Source: Ruminococcaceae bacterium HV4-5-B5C (GTDB lineage: Bacteria; Bacillota; Clostridia; Oscillospirales; Acutalibacteraceae). Taken from it: a stretch of 64,000 bases of DNA. Both the position numbers and the translations under genes were made by a program. The notes below the pieces were generated by a model that was not told where the DNA came from, searched no databases, and saw nothing but the letters and a program-made list of their open reading frames with translations. Positions 17,682 through 27,051 of the stretch are shown in pieces; the first letter of the stretch is position 1, and each line of letters begins with the position of its first letter. The stretch covers positions 122,733-186,732 of the forward strand of contig FXYJ02000007.1 in the NCBI GenBank assembly GCA_900184925.1. The letters are read 5' to 3'.

Positions 17682-18947
17682 GTGGAAACCGAAACGATTC
17701 AGGCGCAGCCTTTCGATTGCATGCAATATTTCTACGGTGCGGTTCAGGAACCGCGCATCCGCTGCCTGATCCGGGTTCAGGGCGCAATCAGCGAAACCGC
17801 TTTGAAGCGGGCAGCCAGTCTGTCAGTCGGCGCCGTTCCGCTGATTGGCTGCATTTTTGACGAAAAGCATCACTGCTGGAGAAAGCGCGGCTTTACAGGC
17901 GAAGACATTGTACATGTGGCGGAAGATGCGGACGAGAGCGATGACGCAGCATTTCGCTTTCTGCTGGCCAATATTGACCACACACGCGAGCCACAGGTGA
18001 AAATCACACTGCTGCGGGGAAAAACGAACGACGCGCTCTGCATCGTTATCAACCACATGGTCTGCGACGGCGCCGGGTTTAAAGAATACCTGTATCTGCT
18101 CGGCGAATTGTATACCCGCTGTGAAAAAGGAGACGATCTGGTACAGCCTGTGCCTTTTGGCAGGCGTGATCTGGGTCAGCTCCTGCAAAACCTGAGTTTC
18201 GCGGAAAAGCTCCGCATCCTTTTCTGCAAGTCTCATCTCAGCAAACCCGACCCGGCAATGGTAATGCCGGCACGGGAGGATTCCTCCACACCGGTGATCG
18301 CCGCGGCGTTTATTGAAAAAGAACCGTTTGATGAAATTTGCCGCTATGCCAGGGACAACCGGGTAAGCATCAATGACATTTTGCTTACCGCCTATCTGCG
18401 CGCCCTTCGCCGTGTGACAGGGTGCAAACGGATCACGGTTCCCTGCCCGGTCGATCTGCGGAAATACAAAAAGGCTGAACAGCGCTGCGGCATCTGTAAC
18501 CTGACAGGCAATTACATCTGCAGCGCGGAAATTTCGCCGGAGGAAGCGTTTGACGTCACTCTGCGGAAAGTTTCAAGTCAGATGCAGGCGCAGAAAACCG
18601 ACAACGCGTGCCTGAAAGGACCCATGCTGTTTGATCTCATGTTTCATATGCTTCCCATAAGAGCGGTGCGGAACTTATTTTACCGGATTTCGCCTGTTCC
18701 CGTGACCTCCTACACCAATCTCGGGATTCTGGATGACGGGAAGCTTCGCTTCGGGAACCGTGTTGTAGAGAACGCCGTGATCAGCACTGCGGTTAAAAAA
18801 TCTCCATATTTTCAGCTTTCGGTATCCACCTTCCGGGGACGCTGCACACTGACAAGCAGCTTTTACGGTTCGGGCGCAGACCGGGAACAGATCGGCGGAT
18901 TTTTGAACCGGATCGTTGAGGAAATCACCGGCCTCACCGAGGTCTGA
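17682..18947 (+). CDS. Stand-alone condensation-domain acyltransferase
   Basis: A 421-residue protein of the CoA-dependent acyltransferase superfamily (NRPS condensation domains, PapA, alcohol acetyltransferases). The catalytic HHxxxDG motif is present as INHMVCDGAGF near residue 125; the second half contains DILLTAYLRAL and the CPVDLRKY region that closes the solvent channel. It lacks carrier-protein and adenylation domains, so it probably acylates a small alcohol, sugar or lipid using CoA or ACP donors. GTG start with GAAAGAAGTG upstream. Not in an operon with its neighbours. Substrate is unknown. Confidence 0.8.
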   Translation: METETIQAQPFDCMQYFYGAVQEPRIRCLIRVQGAISETALKRAASLSVGAVPLIGCIFDEKHHCWRKRGFTGEDIVHVAEDADESDDAAFRFLLANIDHTREPQVKITLLRGKTNDALCIVINHMVCDGAGFKEYLYLLGELYTRCEKGDDLVQPVPFGRRDLGQLLQNLSFAEKLRILFCKSHLSKPDPAMVMPAREDSSTPVIAAAFIEKEPFDEICRYARDNRVSINDILLTAYLRALRRVTGCKRITVPCPVDLRKYKKAEQRCGICNLTGNYICSAEISPEEAFDVTLRKVSSQMQAQKTDNACLKGPMLFDLMFHMLPIRAVRNLFYRISPVPVTSYTNLGILDDGKLRFGNRVVENAVISTAVKKSPYFQLSVSTFRGRCTLTSSFYGSGADREQIGGFLNRIVEEITGLTEV

Positions 18948-19056
18948 ATCCATATTTTCTCCTGCCTGCCGCAATTTTAGAAGGTCCGCCGGCAGATTCA
19001 TTAGAAACAAAAATTCCCCTCCGTCATATTTTACTGATAGGGGGAAGGTGTTTGCC

Positions 19057-20325
19057 ATGTTCATCCATGTCGTAAAATCCGGTGAATCGCTCTGGCAGAT
19101 TGCAAACAGGTATCAGGTGCCGATGGAATCGATTATCACGGCCAACGGGCTGACGGACCCCGATGTGCTCGTAGTCGGCGAAGCGCTCGTCATTCCGGCG
19201 GAAGGCACCTCGTATGTTGTGAATCCCGGCGACACACTGTGGAACATCGCCCGGAGATACGGCATCTCGGAGCAGGGACTTGCCCGCGCCAACCCTGCCG
19301 TCAACCCACAGAATCTTCTTCCCGGCACAACGCTCACGATTCCGCAGAAATGGCGTCCCGCAGTCGGCGTGAACGGGTATATTGACAGCTTCGGGCAGTC
19401 CACCGTTCCCATTGTGAGCAGGCATGCCGCCTCGCTGACCTACTTCAGCCCGTTCGCCTACCTGATCAAAGAAAACGCGCAGCTTCAGCCGATCGACGAC
19501 GAGCCTCTCCTTCAGGCCGCGAAGGAAAAAGGCGCCGTTCCGATGATGTCCGTCACCAACTTTACCTCCACATCAAGGGGAGAAAACCTCGCGTCTCAAA
19601 TTCTGAACGACCCCTCGCTGACCGAAAAGCTCCTCGACAACATCCTCGTGATTATGGGACAGAAAGGGTACCGTGGCCTGAACGTCGACTTTGAAAATGT
19701 GCTCCCGACGGACCGGCAGGCCTACAACAGTTTTCTGGAACGCGCGGCTGCCCGGCTGCACGCACAGGGGTATTTCCTTTCCACCGCCCTCGCCCCCAAA
19801 ACCGGCCCGGAGCAGTCGGGGCTATTATATGAGGCGCATGACTACCCTGCCCACGGCCGCATTGCCGACTTTGTAATTCTGATGACCTATGAATGGGGAT
19901 ACCGGAAAGGTCCGCCGCAGGCGATTTCCCCGATTAACCAGATCAGAAAAGTGCTCGACTATGCCGTCTCCGTCATTCCACGGGATAAGATTTACTTTGG
20001 GTTCCAGATCTACGCAAGGGACTGGGTCCTGCCCCACAGGCCCGGGCAGGAAGCGGAAACCTTCAGCCCGCAGGAAGCCGTAAAGCGCGCCGCACAGTAC
20101 GGGGCCGAAATCCAGTATGACGATGTGACGGCCTCACCCTTCTACCGTTACACCGACCGGAACGGCACGGCCCATGAGGTGTGGTTTGAGGACGCAAGAA
20201 GCGCGCAGGCAAAGTTCGACGCCGTTAAAAGCTACGGTCTCGCCGGAATCAGCTACTGGACGATCGGCCCCTCGTTCCCGCAGAACTGGGTTCTGCTTGA
20301 GGACAATTTCATTGTGAAAAAGTGA
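19057..20325 (+). CDS. SleL/YaaH-like cortex hydrolase: two LysM plus GH18
   Basis: N-acetylglucosaminidase-type enzyme acting on spore-cortex peptidoglycan during germination, by family. Residues 1-46 and 50-95 are LysM domains (VVKSGESLWQIANRY; VVNPGDTLWNIARRY); the GH18 barrel follows with the catalytic GLNVDFENV segment near residue 210 and MTYEWGYRKGPPQAI and SYWTIGPSF late. Total 422 residues, the length of Bacillus YaaH/SleL. No signal peptide, as expected for a protein deposited from the mother cell. ATG 19057 has GGGGAAGGTG 6 bases upstream. Supports a spore-forming host. Confidence 0.93.
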   Translation: MFIHVVKSGESLWQIANRYQVPMESIITANGLTDPDVLVVGEALVIPAEGTSYVVNPGDTLWNIARRYGISEQGLARANPAVNPQNLLPGTTLTIPQKWRPAVGVNGYIDSFGQSTVPIVSRHAASLTYFSPFAYLIKENAQLQPIDDEPLLQAAKEKGAVPMMSVTNFTSTSRGENLASQILNDPSLTEKLLDNILVIMGQKGYRGLNVDFENVLPTDRQAYNSFLERAAARLHAQGYFLSTALAPKTGPEQSGLLYEAHDYPAHGRIADFVILMTYEWGYRKGPPQAISPINQIRKVLDYAVSVIPRDKIYFGFQIYARDWVLPHRPGQEAETFSPQEAVKRAAQYGAEIQYDDVTASPFYRYTDRNGTAHEVWFEDARSAQAKFDAVKSYGLAGISYWTIGPSFPQNWVLLEDNFIVKK

Positions 20326-20454
20326 ACGCGAGGCTCAAAGTATCCGCGCTAATCCCCGCCGGATTTCTGAAAGATTCCGCTGTTTTGCCGACAGAGGAAC
20401 ATCCTATAAACTGCGGCATTCGGGATAAGCTACCGTCGGAAAGAAGCTGATGAT

Positions 20455-20598
20455 ATGGACCGCAAAATGCCGATGATACCCGACCCCGAAACCGTAAGAA
20501 CACCGATCGCCCCAACGGTTCCCGCACCGATTCCGATCGCTATGCCTCATCCGGAACAGACAAAGCCACGCAAAAAGACAAAAAACGGGCATTCATAA
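20455..20598 (+). CDS. Possible 47-residue proline-rich small protein
   Basis: An open frame of 47 codons starting ATG 20455 with a weak GGAAAG site about 11 bases upstream. The product is about one quarter proline (PTVPAPIPIA in the middle) with a basic tail (KPRKKTKNGHS). It sits in the 450-base gap between the cortex hydrolase and the DUF3795 gene and ends just before a long hairpin. I recognise no family and the evidence is only the open frame; treat as tentative. Confidence 0.22.
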   Translation: MDRKMPMIPDPETVRTPIAPTVPAPIPIAMPHPEQTKPRKKTKNGHS

Positions 20599-20606
20599 CG
20601 AACAGG

Positions 20607-20654
20607 CAGCAAAAGCACAGCGCCGCTCCGAAGAGCGGCGCTGTGCTTTTGCTG
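20607..20654. terminator. Perfect 22-bp hairpin (bidirectional terminator-like)
   Basis: Positions 20607-20628 and 20633-20654 are exact reverse complements around a 4-base loop; on the minus strand the loop is the extra-stable c(UUCG)g. Each arm ends with a CTTTTGCTG-like run. A closely related hairpin lies at 21548-21578 in opposite loop orientation, on the other side of the DUF3795 gene. Confidence 0.7.
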
Positions 20655-20694
20655 CGGTTGTTTCGATCCGCCGAAAGTCACATTGCGCCCTTTA

Positions 20695-20723
20695 TTGACA
20701 GAAAAACCATGAAATGGTACAAT
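20695..20723 (+). promoter_or_regulatory. SigA promoter of the DUF3795 gene
   Basis: TTGACA (20695-20700), 17-base spacer, TACAAT (20718-20723). Start would fall near 20730, about 48 bases before the ATG. Confidence 0.75.
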
Positions 20724-20777
20724 TACGTACCGACTCTAATGGGACGCTATGACTGATTCAGGCGAAAGGTGATTGAA

Positions 20778-21227
20778 ATGAAAAGTGAGACTGCAGAAAA
20801 TTACACAAAGCCCGGAGAGCCATTTGAAAACGGAGACCAGAAAAAAATCGGTTATTGCGGCAATCACTGCGACTATTGTTTTTACCCGGAGTGCCCCGGG
20901 TGCCGCAGCAACAATCCTTTTTGCTCCTATGCTACGTTGTTTGATGACCACAAATGCCCGAACGTTACCTGCTGCAATGGGAAAGGAATCGAAGGCTGCT
21001 GGCAATGCGGCGATCTTGAAAATTGTTCCGTAGGCTTTTTCAGTTCCGGAGAAAATGACGCAAAGGCATATGCCCTGTTTATTAAGAAGTACGGGAAAGA
21101 GAAATATACCGAGACGATTGTGAACCTTCAGAAAAAAGGATATAACTATTCAAAATCATTCAAGGAAATCAATAATGTTGAACAGATCTACAGCATTTTT
21201 GAGAAATCACTCCGGCAGGAGCTCTGA
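20778..21227 (+). CDS. DUF3795 cysteine-rich protein
   Basis: About 149 residues. The first 80 residues carry eleven or more cysteines in paired motifs (GYCGNHCDYC, CPGCRSNNPFC, CPNVTCC, GCWQCGDLENC), the DUF3795 signature, likely binding zinc or an iron-sulfur cluster (inference). The C-terminal 60 residues are helical and charged. ATG 20778 follows AAGGTGAT; a GTG 9 bases upstream overlaps that site. Has its own consensus promoter and is bracketed by two related hairpins. Function unknown; relatives are common in Clostridia and methanogens. Confidence 0.85.
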   Translation: MKSETAENYTKPGEPFENGDQKKIGYCGNHCDYCFYPECPGCRSNNPFCSYATLFDDHKCPNVTCCNGKGIEGCWQCGDLENCSVGFFSSGENDAKAYALFIKKYGKEKYTETIVNLQKKGYNYSKSFKEINNVEQIYSIFEKSLRQEL

Positions 21228-21704
21228 AACATTTTGGCTGATAGTTTCTGAAAGGCTATGTTGTTCGCTGTCATGTTTCATGCGCCGTTGAAATAGATCC
21301 CCCACCGACAAGCGGTACTTCTGCGGCATCAACGGTGCAGCATATTCCCTGCGGCCTTTCAACAGGCACGCCGTCTCATCCATTTGCAGAAACGCACTCA
21401 CCCCCTCCCTGCTAAAAGCCCTCCATTTATGGAACCTGCTCCATTTTCACTCTGAAAAAGATGGGAGAGGATTCGGGCGGAAAGAGACAATTGCTTGAAG
21501 CAAAGTTCTTCCGGTCCCACCGACACCTCCGGTGGTTTCACTATACAAGCACAGCGCCGCTCTTCGGAGCGGCGCTGTCTTTTTCAATGAGTGTTGTCGT
21601 GTCTTCAGCGGAAACCTTTTCTGCTGAAGAAAAAGCTGCTGCGCAGTTAGAAACCCGCAGGGTTTGGAATCCGCCTCTGCATCAGCGGCGACGGCTGCGG
21701 CACC
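21228..21704. other. Intergenic stretch between convergent genes
   Basis: About 480 bases. It contains the UUCG hairpin at 21548-21578 and smaller imperfect hairpins (for example CTTCAGC near 21605 with GCTGAAG near 21632). No open frame with a credible ribosome binding site or known family was found. Confidence 0.5.
21548..21585 (+). terminator. UUCG-loop terminator after the DUF3795 gene
   Basis: ACAGCGCCGCTC (21551-21562) pairs with GAGCGGCGCTGT (21567-21578) around TTCG, followed by CTTTTTC. A classic intrinsic terminator for plus-strand transcription. The 15-base arm AGCACAGCGCCGCTC is shared with the hairpin at 20607-20654. Confidence 0.75.
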
Positions 21705-23783
21705 CTATTTCGGGAACACCTCATTCTCTTCCCTGTCTTCTTCCTTCCGGCGCGATTCCTCCGAGTTTGAACCCTCCTCATCCGGGGCACTCTGCCCTTC
21801 AGTGTATTCCGCATTCTGCAGCTTAAACTGGGATATCTGTTTCTTGAGCTCTTCCGCCTGAGAGCGCATTTCCTCACTGGCTGCCGCGCTCTCCTCGCTG
21901 GTTGCGGAATTTGTCTGTACTGCTTCGGTAATCTGGTTGATTCCCGACTTGACCTCTTCCAGCGCCTGTGCCTGCTGCCTGGAGACCTGAGCGATCTGCA
22001 GAACCATCTCGTCGGACCGCTCCACATTGGACACAACTTCAGTCAACGCACTGGCCGCCTGATTGGCTTTTTCGGTACCGAGCTTCACCTTGTTCATGGA
22101 GTCTTCAATCAGTGCCGTCGTCTCTTTTGCGGCATTTGCGCTCTTGTTGGCAAGATTGCGAACCTCATCGGCGACAACTGCAAAGCCCTTGCCCGCTTCA
22201 CCCGCTCTTGCCGCCTCAACAGCCGCGTTCAGCGCAAGGATGTTGGTCTGGAACGAAATATTCTCAATCACCTTGATTATTCTGGAAATGTTTTCGCTGG
22301 ACACGTTAATCTGCTGCATGGATTCGAGCATGTCGTTCATTGATTCGCTGCCGGCCTCAGCCGCTGTACGAGCACTTTGTGTAATGGAGCTGGCCTGTGC
22401 CGCGCTGTCGGAGTTACGGTTGGTTTTGGCCGCAATATCAAAAATAGTAGCGGAAAGTTCTTCAACGGCTCCCGCCTGCTTGGAGGTGCTTTGGGACAGG
22501 AGAGCGGCTCCGTCCGACACCTGCGCCGAAGAACTCGTTACCTGCTCCGCAGCAAGGTCGATATTGGTAAGCACTTTATTCAGAGATTCGGTAATGGTTC
22601 CGATGGAATCCTGAATCGGGCGAAAATCACCCAGCATGTCTCCTTCAATTTTGGTTCGCATATCGCCCCGCGCAATTCCCTCAAGTGCCTCGGTAATCTC
22701 TTTTATGTACTCCTTCAAATTGGCGACGGTCGTGTTCAGGGACGATGCCAGAATCCCGGTTTCATCCTTCGCTTTTACATTAAGCAGCTCGGTATCCAGA
22801 TCGCCCTGAGAAAGCCGTTCCAGTTTCCCGCACACCTGAGTAATGGGAAAAGCAATCGATTTTGCAATTCGGAAGGCTCCAAAGATCGACAGAACAATGC
22901 AGAGGATGGAAGCGATCCCCATCCAGATTACTGTGCTCCATATGCTGGAGGTCATTTCATTCACAGGGGCGACAACTGCGTAAGACCAGCCGTCGGTGCC
23001 TTTCAGCGGTGCGTAACAGCAGTATTGGTCGCCGCCGTAATTAAAGTTTTCAAAGCCGGTTTTCTGCGCCACCATCTTGGAATAAACATGAGCGGCGGAA
23101 GCGTAGCTGGAATCCTTCTTCGCGTCTTCAATAACATTTTCCCGGTTTGCCACCAGTTCCGGACGCATGTTTGCGATAACCGTGCCGGTTTTATCAATTA
23201 TGAAGACACTCCCCGTTTTCCCAACCCTGATGTCCTTAATGATACTGCTGTAAGTCTGCACATCCATAATGCCTACAACGATGCCGGAAAAATTATTATT
23301 CGTAATCGGAGCGCTGGCAATCACCGCCGGGTTACCCTTAAGGTCGGTGGTTGTGCTGGAAAGGTAGGGTTTTCCGTTTTCCGCGCTGTTAAAATACGAT
23401 TGAGCCGCGACGCTTTTCCCGTTCAGGGAAGCATCGTTGCTGATGACTTTGCCCTCGTTGTCCACGACCAGAAGCTGCGTAAATCCATATTTGCTTTTTA
23501 CATTATCCAGTTTGCTGAGCCATGTGTTTTCCGGCACAGACTTGTCACCGATATATTCAAGAGCACCAACGCACTGGATGCTGTATTTAATCTTATCCAA
23601 CGAATTTGTAACGGCGACCTCGGCCATTTTGCCGACGGAGTGCAAATCCTGATTCGCATTTTTCTCGATGCCCGCTCTGCTGGTGAGAATGCCGATTGCA
23701 AAATTTATCATAACAGTAACAATTATGATTGTGGTGCAGGAAACGATCAGTTTGGATTTGAGAGATTTGAAGCTTTTCATCAT
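21705..23783 (-). CDS. Methyl-accepting chemotaxis protein with Cache sensor
   Basis: Transmembrane chemoreceptor of 692 residues. Helix 1 at 12-33; periplasmic double-Cache domain about 38-280 ([57 protein letters not shown]); helix 2 about 282-305; HAMP about 306-360; cytoplasmic signalling hairpin with the conserved tip [20 protein letters not shown] near residue 500. A C-terminal acidic tail replaces the usual pentapeptide. Ligand class for double-Cache is often amino acids or organic acids. Start ATGATG follows GGAAG. No che genes adjacent, so it works with a distant array. Confidence 0.93.
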   Translation of the reverse strand: MMKSFKSLKSKLIVSCTTIIIVTVMINFAIGILTSRAGIEKNANQDLHSVGKMAEVAVTNSLDKIKYSIQCVGALEYIGDKSVPENTWLSKLDNVKSKYGFTQLLVVDNEGKVISNDASLNGKSVAAQSYFNSAENGKPYLSSTTTDLKGNPAVIASAPITNNNFSGIVVGIMDVQTYSSIIKDIRVGKTGSVFIIDKTGTVIANMRPELVANRENVIEDAKKDSSYASAAHVYSKMVAQKTGFENFNYGGDQYCCYAPLKGTDGWSYAVVAPVNEMTSSIWSTVIWMGIASILCIVLSIFGAFRIAKSIAFPITQVCGKLERLSQGDLDTELLNVKAKDETGILASSLNTTVANLKEYIKEITEALEGIARGDMRTKIEGDMLGDFRPIQDSIGTITESLNKVLTNIDLAAEQVTSSSAQVSDGAALLSQSTSKQAGAVEELSATIFDIAAKTNRNSDSAAQASSITQSARTAAEAGSESMNDMLESMQQINVSSENISRIIKVIENISFQTNILALNAAVEAARAGEAGKGFAVVADEVRNLANKSANAAKETTALIEDSMNKVKLGTEKANQAASALTEVVSNVERSDEMVLQIAQVSRQQAQALEEVKSGINQITEAVQTNSATSEESAAASEEMRSQAEELKKQISQFKLQNAEYTEGQSAPDEEGSNSEESRRKEEDREENEVFPK

Positions 23784-24005
23784 TTTTACTTCCTTGTAGT
23801 TTTATGTTTTTAGCTATAATGCCTATTCCCTTATTTCCCATTATAATTACCCGCTGAAGTTCATGATGATTTTTAGGCAGATTAGAGGGAAAAATGTCCA
23901 ATTTTTTATATCATACGACCAATGGTATGGAGGGGTTGTACAAAAATCCTCCTGCGATCGGAGTGAATCCGGGAACCCGGCAACTTTAATTTTTACCGTA
24001 ACACC

Positions 24006-24034
24006 TTGACAAACCGTCCCGCATATACTATGAT
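24006..24034 (+). promoter_or_regulatory. SigA promoter of the riboswitch-controlled ATPase
   Basis: TTGACA (24006-24011), 17-base spacer, TATGAT (24029-24034). Transcription would begin about 24041, some 30 bases ahead of the aptamer. Confidence 0.8.
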
Positions 24035-24069
24035 GTGTAAATCTCTTTGCACTGCATATAAATCTACAG

Positions 24070-24184
24070 TACAAACTGAGCAGGCGATGAACCGACAGGT
24101 TTGTGGGGCTGGGCCGGAGACGGCAACGGTGTGACTGAGTTCACATCTGTGGGACAGTTGTATGTTCCATGGGTGTGTTTTTTT
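24070..24184 (+). ncRNA. NiCo (czcD-type) riboswitch with terminator switch
   Basis: The stretch beginning AACTGAGCAGGCGATGA and ending CATCTGTGGGACAGTT matches my memory of the cobalt/nickel-sensing NiCo aptamer: AACTG (24074-24078) closes with CAGTT (24155-24159) and internal stems include GGTGTGA/TCACATC. The expression platform is unusually clear: CACATCTGTGGGA (24142-24154), part of the aptamer, can instead pair along all 13 positions (Watson-Crick or G-U) with TTCCATGGGTGTG (24165-24177), followed by seven T (24178-24184). Metal-bound aptamer should block this terminator, turning the gene on. Class assignment is from memory of the consensus, not a covariance search. Confidence 0.75.
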
Positions 24185-24262
24185 ATACCCCTGGGACAAA
24201 TTTATAGCGTGCCATAGAGCTATCTTTACGAAACGCCGAAAGGCGGCACGGAGGTAACTGAT

Positions 24263-26815
24263 ATGACAGCTCCCGAAAGAACACCCCTTACGCACGGCCT
24301 GACAACAGAGCAGGCCCAAAAGCTGCAGGAGAAATACGGCAAGAACGAACTGACACCCCAAAAGAAGCGAAGTTTTATCCGCAAGGCGCTTCGCACCGTC
24401 TGCGAGCCGATGTTTTTACTCCTGCTTGCAGCCGCGACCATCTACTTTTTCTTAGGCGAGCCGCGCGACGGCATGATTATGCTGATCTTCGTCGTCGGTG
24501 TGATCGGCATTGATATCATTCAGGAATGGAAAACCGACCGGACTCTGAATGCGCTTAAGGATCTCTCCGCCCCGCGCGTGCAGGTCATCCGCGACGGCGG
24601 ACAGCAAACGATCGAAAGTGTCAATTTAGTGCCGGGCGACCTTATGATTGTCACCGAAGGCGTAAAGGTTCCCGCCGACGGAGAGATTCTGGAGGCAAAC
24701 GACCTCTGTGTCGACGAATCATCGCTTACCGGGGAAGCCGAGGGCGTCTGGAAGGTCACGGCAGACAAGGCGGAGCCTTCTTCGGATTACTGGCGCAAAG
24801 ATTTTTGTTACGCGGGTACCCTCGTGACACAGGGCAGCGCCGTCGTTCAGGTCGGGAAAATCGGGGCAACTACGGAATACGGAAAGATCGGCACCAATGT
24901 CGCGTCGGCTCCGGAAAGCCCTACCCCGCTGCAAAAACAGACCGGCAGCCTCGTGAAAACCTGCTCTGTCATTGCAGCCGTGCTTTTCGTGCTGGTCTGC
25001 GTTTTTACGTACTGGAATCTCCCCGACCATACATTCAAAGCACGCATTATCGAAAGCATTCTGTCCGGAATCACCCTCGCCATGGCGATGATTCCCGAAG
25101 AGTTCCCCGTAATTCTCACGGTCTTTCTTTCCATGGGCGCGTGGAGACTTGCGAAACGGCAGTCTCTCGTGAGAAAGCTGCCTTCAGTGGAAACGCTAGG
25201 CGCCGTCTCCGTCTTATGTGTTGACAAGACCGGCACGATCACGATGAACCAGATGTCGGTTCAAAGCATCTGGTCGCCGGCCGGTGACGAAAACACTCTG
25301 ATTGAAACCATGGGCCTTGCCTGTGAAACGAACGCCTACGACCCTATGGAAAAAGCCATGGTCGCGTTCTGTGAAACAAAAGGCATCGTCAAAGACCATC
25401 TGTTCGGCGGCACGCTCATCACCGAATACGCTTTTACCAATGAGCTGAAAATGATGGGACACGTCTGGCGTCACGACGGGGAAATTCTCATTGCCGCGAA
25501 GGGTTCACCGGAAAGAATTCTAACACTCTGCACCCTTTCCGACGAAGAGCGCAAACTGGCGAACGACAAGGTTTTGGAACTGTCTTCTCAGGGGCTGCGC
25601 GTGATTGCGGTTGGCGTCATGAAACCCGCCGATGAAAATGAAATTCCGGCAGCGCTCACCGACTGCAGGCTGATTTTTTGCGGTCTTGTGGGCCTTGCAG
25701 ACCCGCCGAGGGAGTCCGTGAAAGAAGATATCCGGCGGTGCACGCAGGCAGGAATCCGCGTCGTCATGATCACGGGTGACAACGGAATCACCGCAAGTTC
25801 CATTGCAAAACAGATCGGTATGCCCAATGCCGACCACATCATTACGGGGGATGAACTGAACGGCATGAGTGACGAGGAGCTTCGCAGCCGCGTCCGTGAT
25901 GTCAGTATTTTCTCGCGTGTGATTCCTGAGCACAAAATGCGCATTGTCAAAGCCCTGAAAGGAAACGGAGAAATTGTTGCAATGACAGGCGACGGCGTAA
26001 ACGACGCACCGGCGCTGAAATATGCAGACATCGGCATTGCGATGGGCAAACGAGGCTCCGAAGTATCGCGGGAAGCCGCCGATCTGATTTTAATGGACGA
26101 CAATTTTTCCACGATTGTGGATACGGTCCGCGACGGCAGAAGGATTTATGACAACATCCGCAAAGCGGTAGGCTATGTGTTTACCATTCATATTCCGATT
26201 GCTTTTTCCGCTCTGCTTGCGCCGTTTCTCCGCATTAACCCGTCCGACCTGTTTCTTCTGCCGCTCCACGTTGTTTTGCTGGAGCTGATCATCGACCCGA
26301 CCTGCTCCATCGTTCTGGAACGTCAGCCTGCCGAGCGCAGCATTATGGAGCGCAAGCCGCAGTCCGCGGATGAAAAGATTCTGACACCGGGGATTCTTTT
26401 AAAAAGCATTTTGCAGGGTGCCGCAGTCTTTGCCGCATCGTTTGGAACCTATCTTGTTTTTTTGCAGCAGAATCCGGGAAACGCCCCTCTTGCGAGAACG
26501 ATGGGACTTTCCATTGTCATGCTGGCCAATCTGTTCCTTGTGCTGGTGAACAGTTCAAACTGGGATTTTGTCTTTCATTCCATCAGGCGCCTGGTAAAAG
26601 ATAAAGTCATGTGGGGAATTTTAACCGGCACACTGGCAGGATTAATTCTGATTCTATATACGCCGCTGAACGGCATTCTGAAGCTGGCCCCGCTTACAAT
26701 CAGCCAATTTTTACTGGCCGCAGGGATTTCCGCAGTTTCTGTTCTGTGGTATGAAATTGTAAAAGTTGTAAACCGTGTTTCCGGCTCCCACCGAAGCAAG
26801 GCAGACCGGAGCTGA
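24263..26815 (+). CDS. P2-type cation-transporting ATPase, likely Co2+/Ni2+ exporter
   Basis: Membrane P-type ATPase of 850 residues. N-terminal cation-ATPase domain (GLTTEQAQKLQEKYGKNEL), actuator TGE loop (DESSLTGEAEG), TM4 motif MIPEEFPVIL in place of the calcium-pump PEGLP, phosphorylation motif DKTGTIT, and the hinge TGDGVNDAPAL; about ten membrane helices. No N-terminal CxxC metal domain and no CPC motif, so it is P2 rather than P1B. Placement behind a NiCo-type riboswitch argues for transition-metal export rather than calcium; that is inference. ATG 24263 has GGAGGTAACTG upstream. Followed by a hairpin at 26825-26857 and an iron/metal export pair. Confidence 0.9.
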   Translation: MTAPERTPLTHGLTTEQAQKLQEKYGKNELTPQKKRSFIRKALRTVCEPMFLLLLAAATIYFFLGEPRDGMIMLIFVVGVIGIDIIQEWKTDRTLNALKDLSAPRVQVIRDGGQQTIESVNLVPGDLMIVTEGVKVPADGEILEANDLCVDESSLTGEAEGVWKVTADKAEPSSDYWRKDFCYAGTLVTQGSAVVQVGKIGATTEYGKIGTNVASAPESPTPLQKQTGSLVKTCSVIAAVLFVLVCVFTYWNLPDHTFKARIIESILSGITLAMAMIPEEFPVILTVFLSMGAWRLAKRQSLVRKLPSVETLGAVSVLCVDKTGTITMNQMSVQSIWSPAGDENTLIETMGLACETNAYDPMEKAMVAFCETKGIVKDHLFGGTLITEYAFTNELKMMGHVWRHDGEILIAAKGSPERILTLCTLSDEERKLANDKVLELSSQGLRVIAVGVMKPADENEIPAALTDCRLIFCGLVGLADPPRESVKEDIRRCTQAGIRVVMITGDNGITASSIAKQIGMPNADHIITGDELNGMSDEELRSRVRDVSIFSRVIPEHKMRIVKALKGNGEIVAMTGDGVNDAPALKYADIGIAMGKRGSEVSREAADLILMDDNFSTIVDTVRDGRRIYDNIRKAVGYVFTIHIPIAFSALLAPFLRINPSDLFLLPLHVVLLELIIDPTCSIVLERQPAERSIMERKPQSADEKILTPGILLKSILQGAAVFAASFGTYLVFLQQNPGNAPLARTMGLSIVMLANLFLVLVNSSNWDFVFHSIRRLVKDKVMWGILTGTLAGLILILYTPLNGILKLAPLTISQFLLAAGISAVSVLWYEIVKVVNRVSGSHRSKADRS

Positions 26816-26824
26816 CATTTCTTT

Positions 26825-26857
26825 CCGGAGGAACCGGCGGGCCGCCTGTTCCTCCGG
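26825..26857 (+). terminator. GC-rich terminator after the P-type ATPase
   Basis: CCGGAGGAAC (26825-26834) pairs with GTTCCTCCGG (26848-26857), with further GC pairing in the loop, followed by GTCTTTCG. Ten bases after the stop codon. Confidence 0.65.
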
Positions 26858-26880
26858 GTCTTTCGTTCCGGGGGAGGCGC

Positions 26881-26909
26881 TTGCCGCATTCCCGGAGTCG
26901 TGCTACTAT
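26881..26909 (+). promoter_or_regulatory. Possible promoter of the fetAB-like operon
   Basis: TTGCCG (26881-26886), 17-base spacer, TACTAT (26904-26909). Both boxes are imperfect; it would give a leader of about 135 bases before the TTG start. Confidence 0.4.
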
Positions 26910-27051
26910 CATAGTGCGTGCCTGCATTTTGTCGGCAGTTTGGTTCGTGTTTCGGCTGCGGACCTATTTCCGCCGGTGTTTGAGGACAGGCTGTTCCGTA
27001 AAGCGGCGAACGAGAATCCGATTCAAAAGTAAGCAAAAAGAGGCGTTTGGC

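Noticed and set aside
21207..21401. Minus-strand frame with a MDET-like stretch, considered as a transposase remnant
   Set aside because: Only four residues resemble a transposase motif; no second motif, inverted repeats or target duplication.
22377..23813. 478-codon plus-strand open frame opposite the chemoreceptor
   Set aside because: The minus strand is an unambiguous chemoreceptor; no ribosome binding site or family on the plus side.
24070..24184. yybP-ykoY manganese riboswitch as the alternative class
   Set aside because: The conserved loops of that class were not found, while the closing sequences match the NiCo pattern better.
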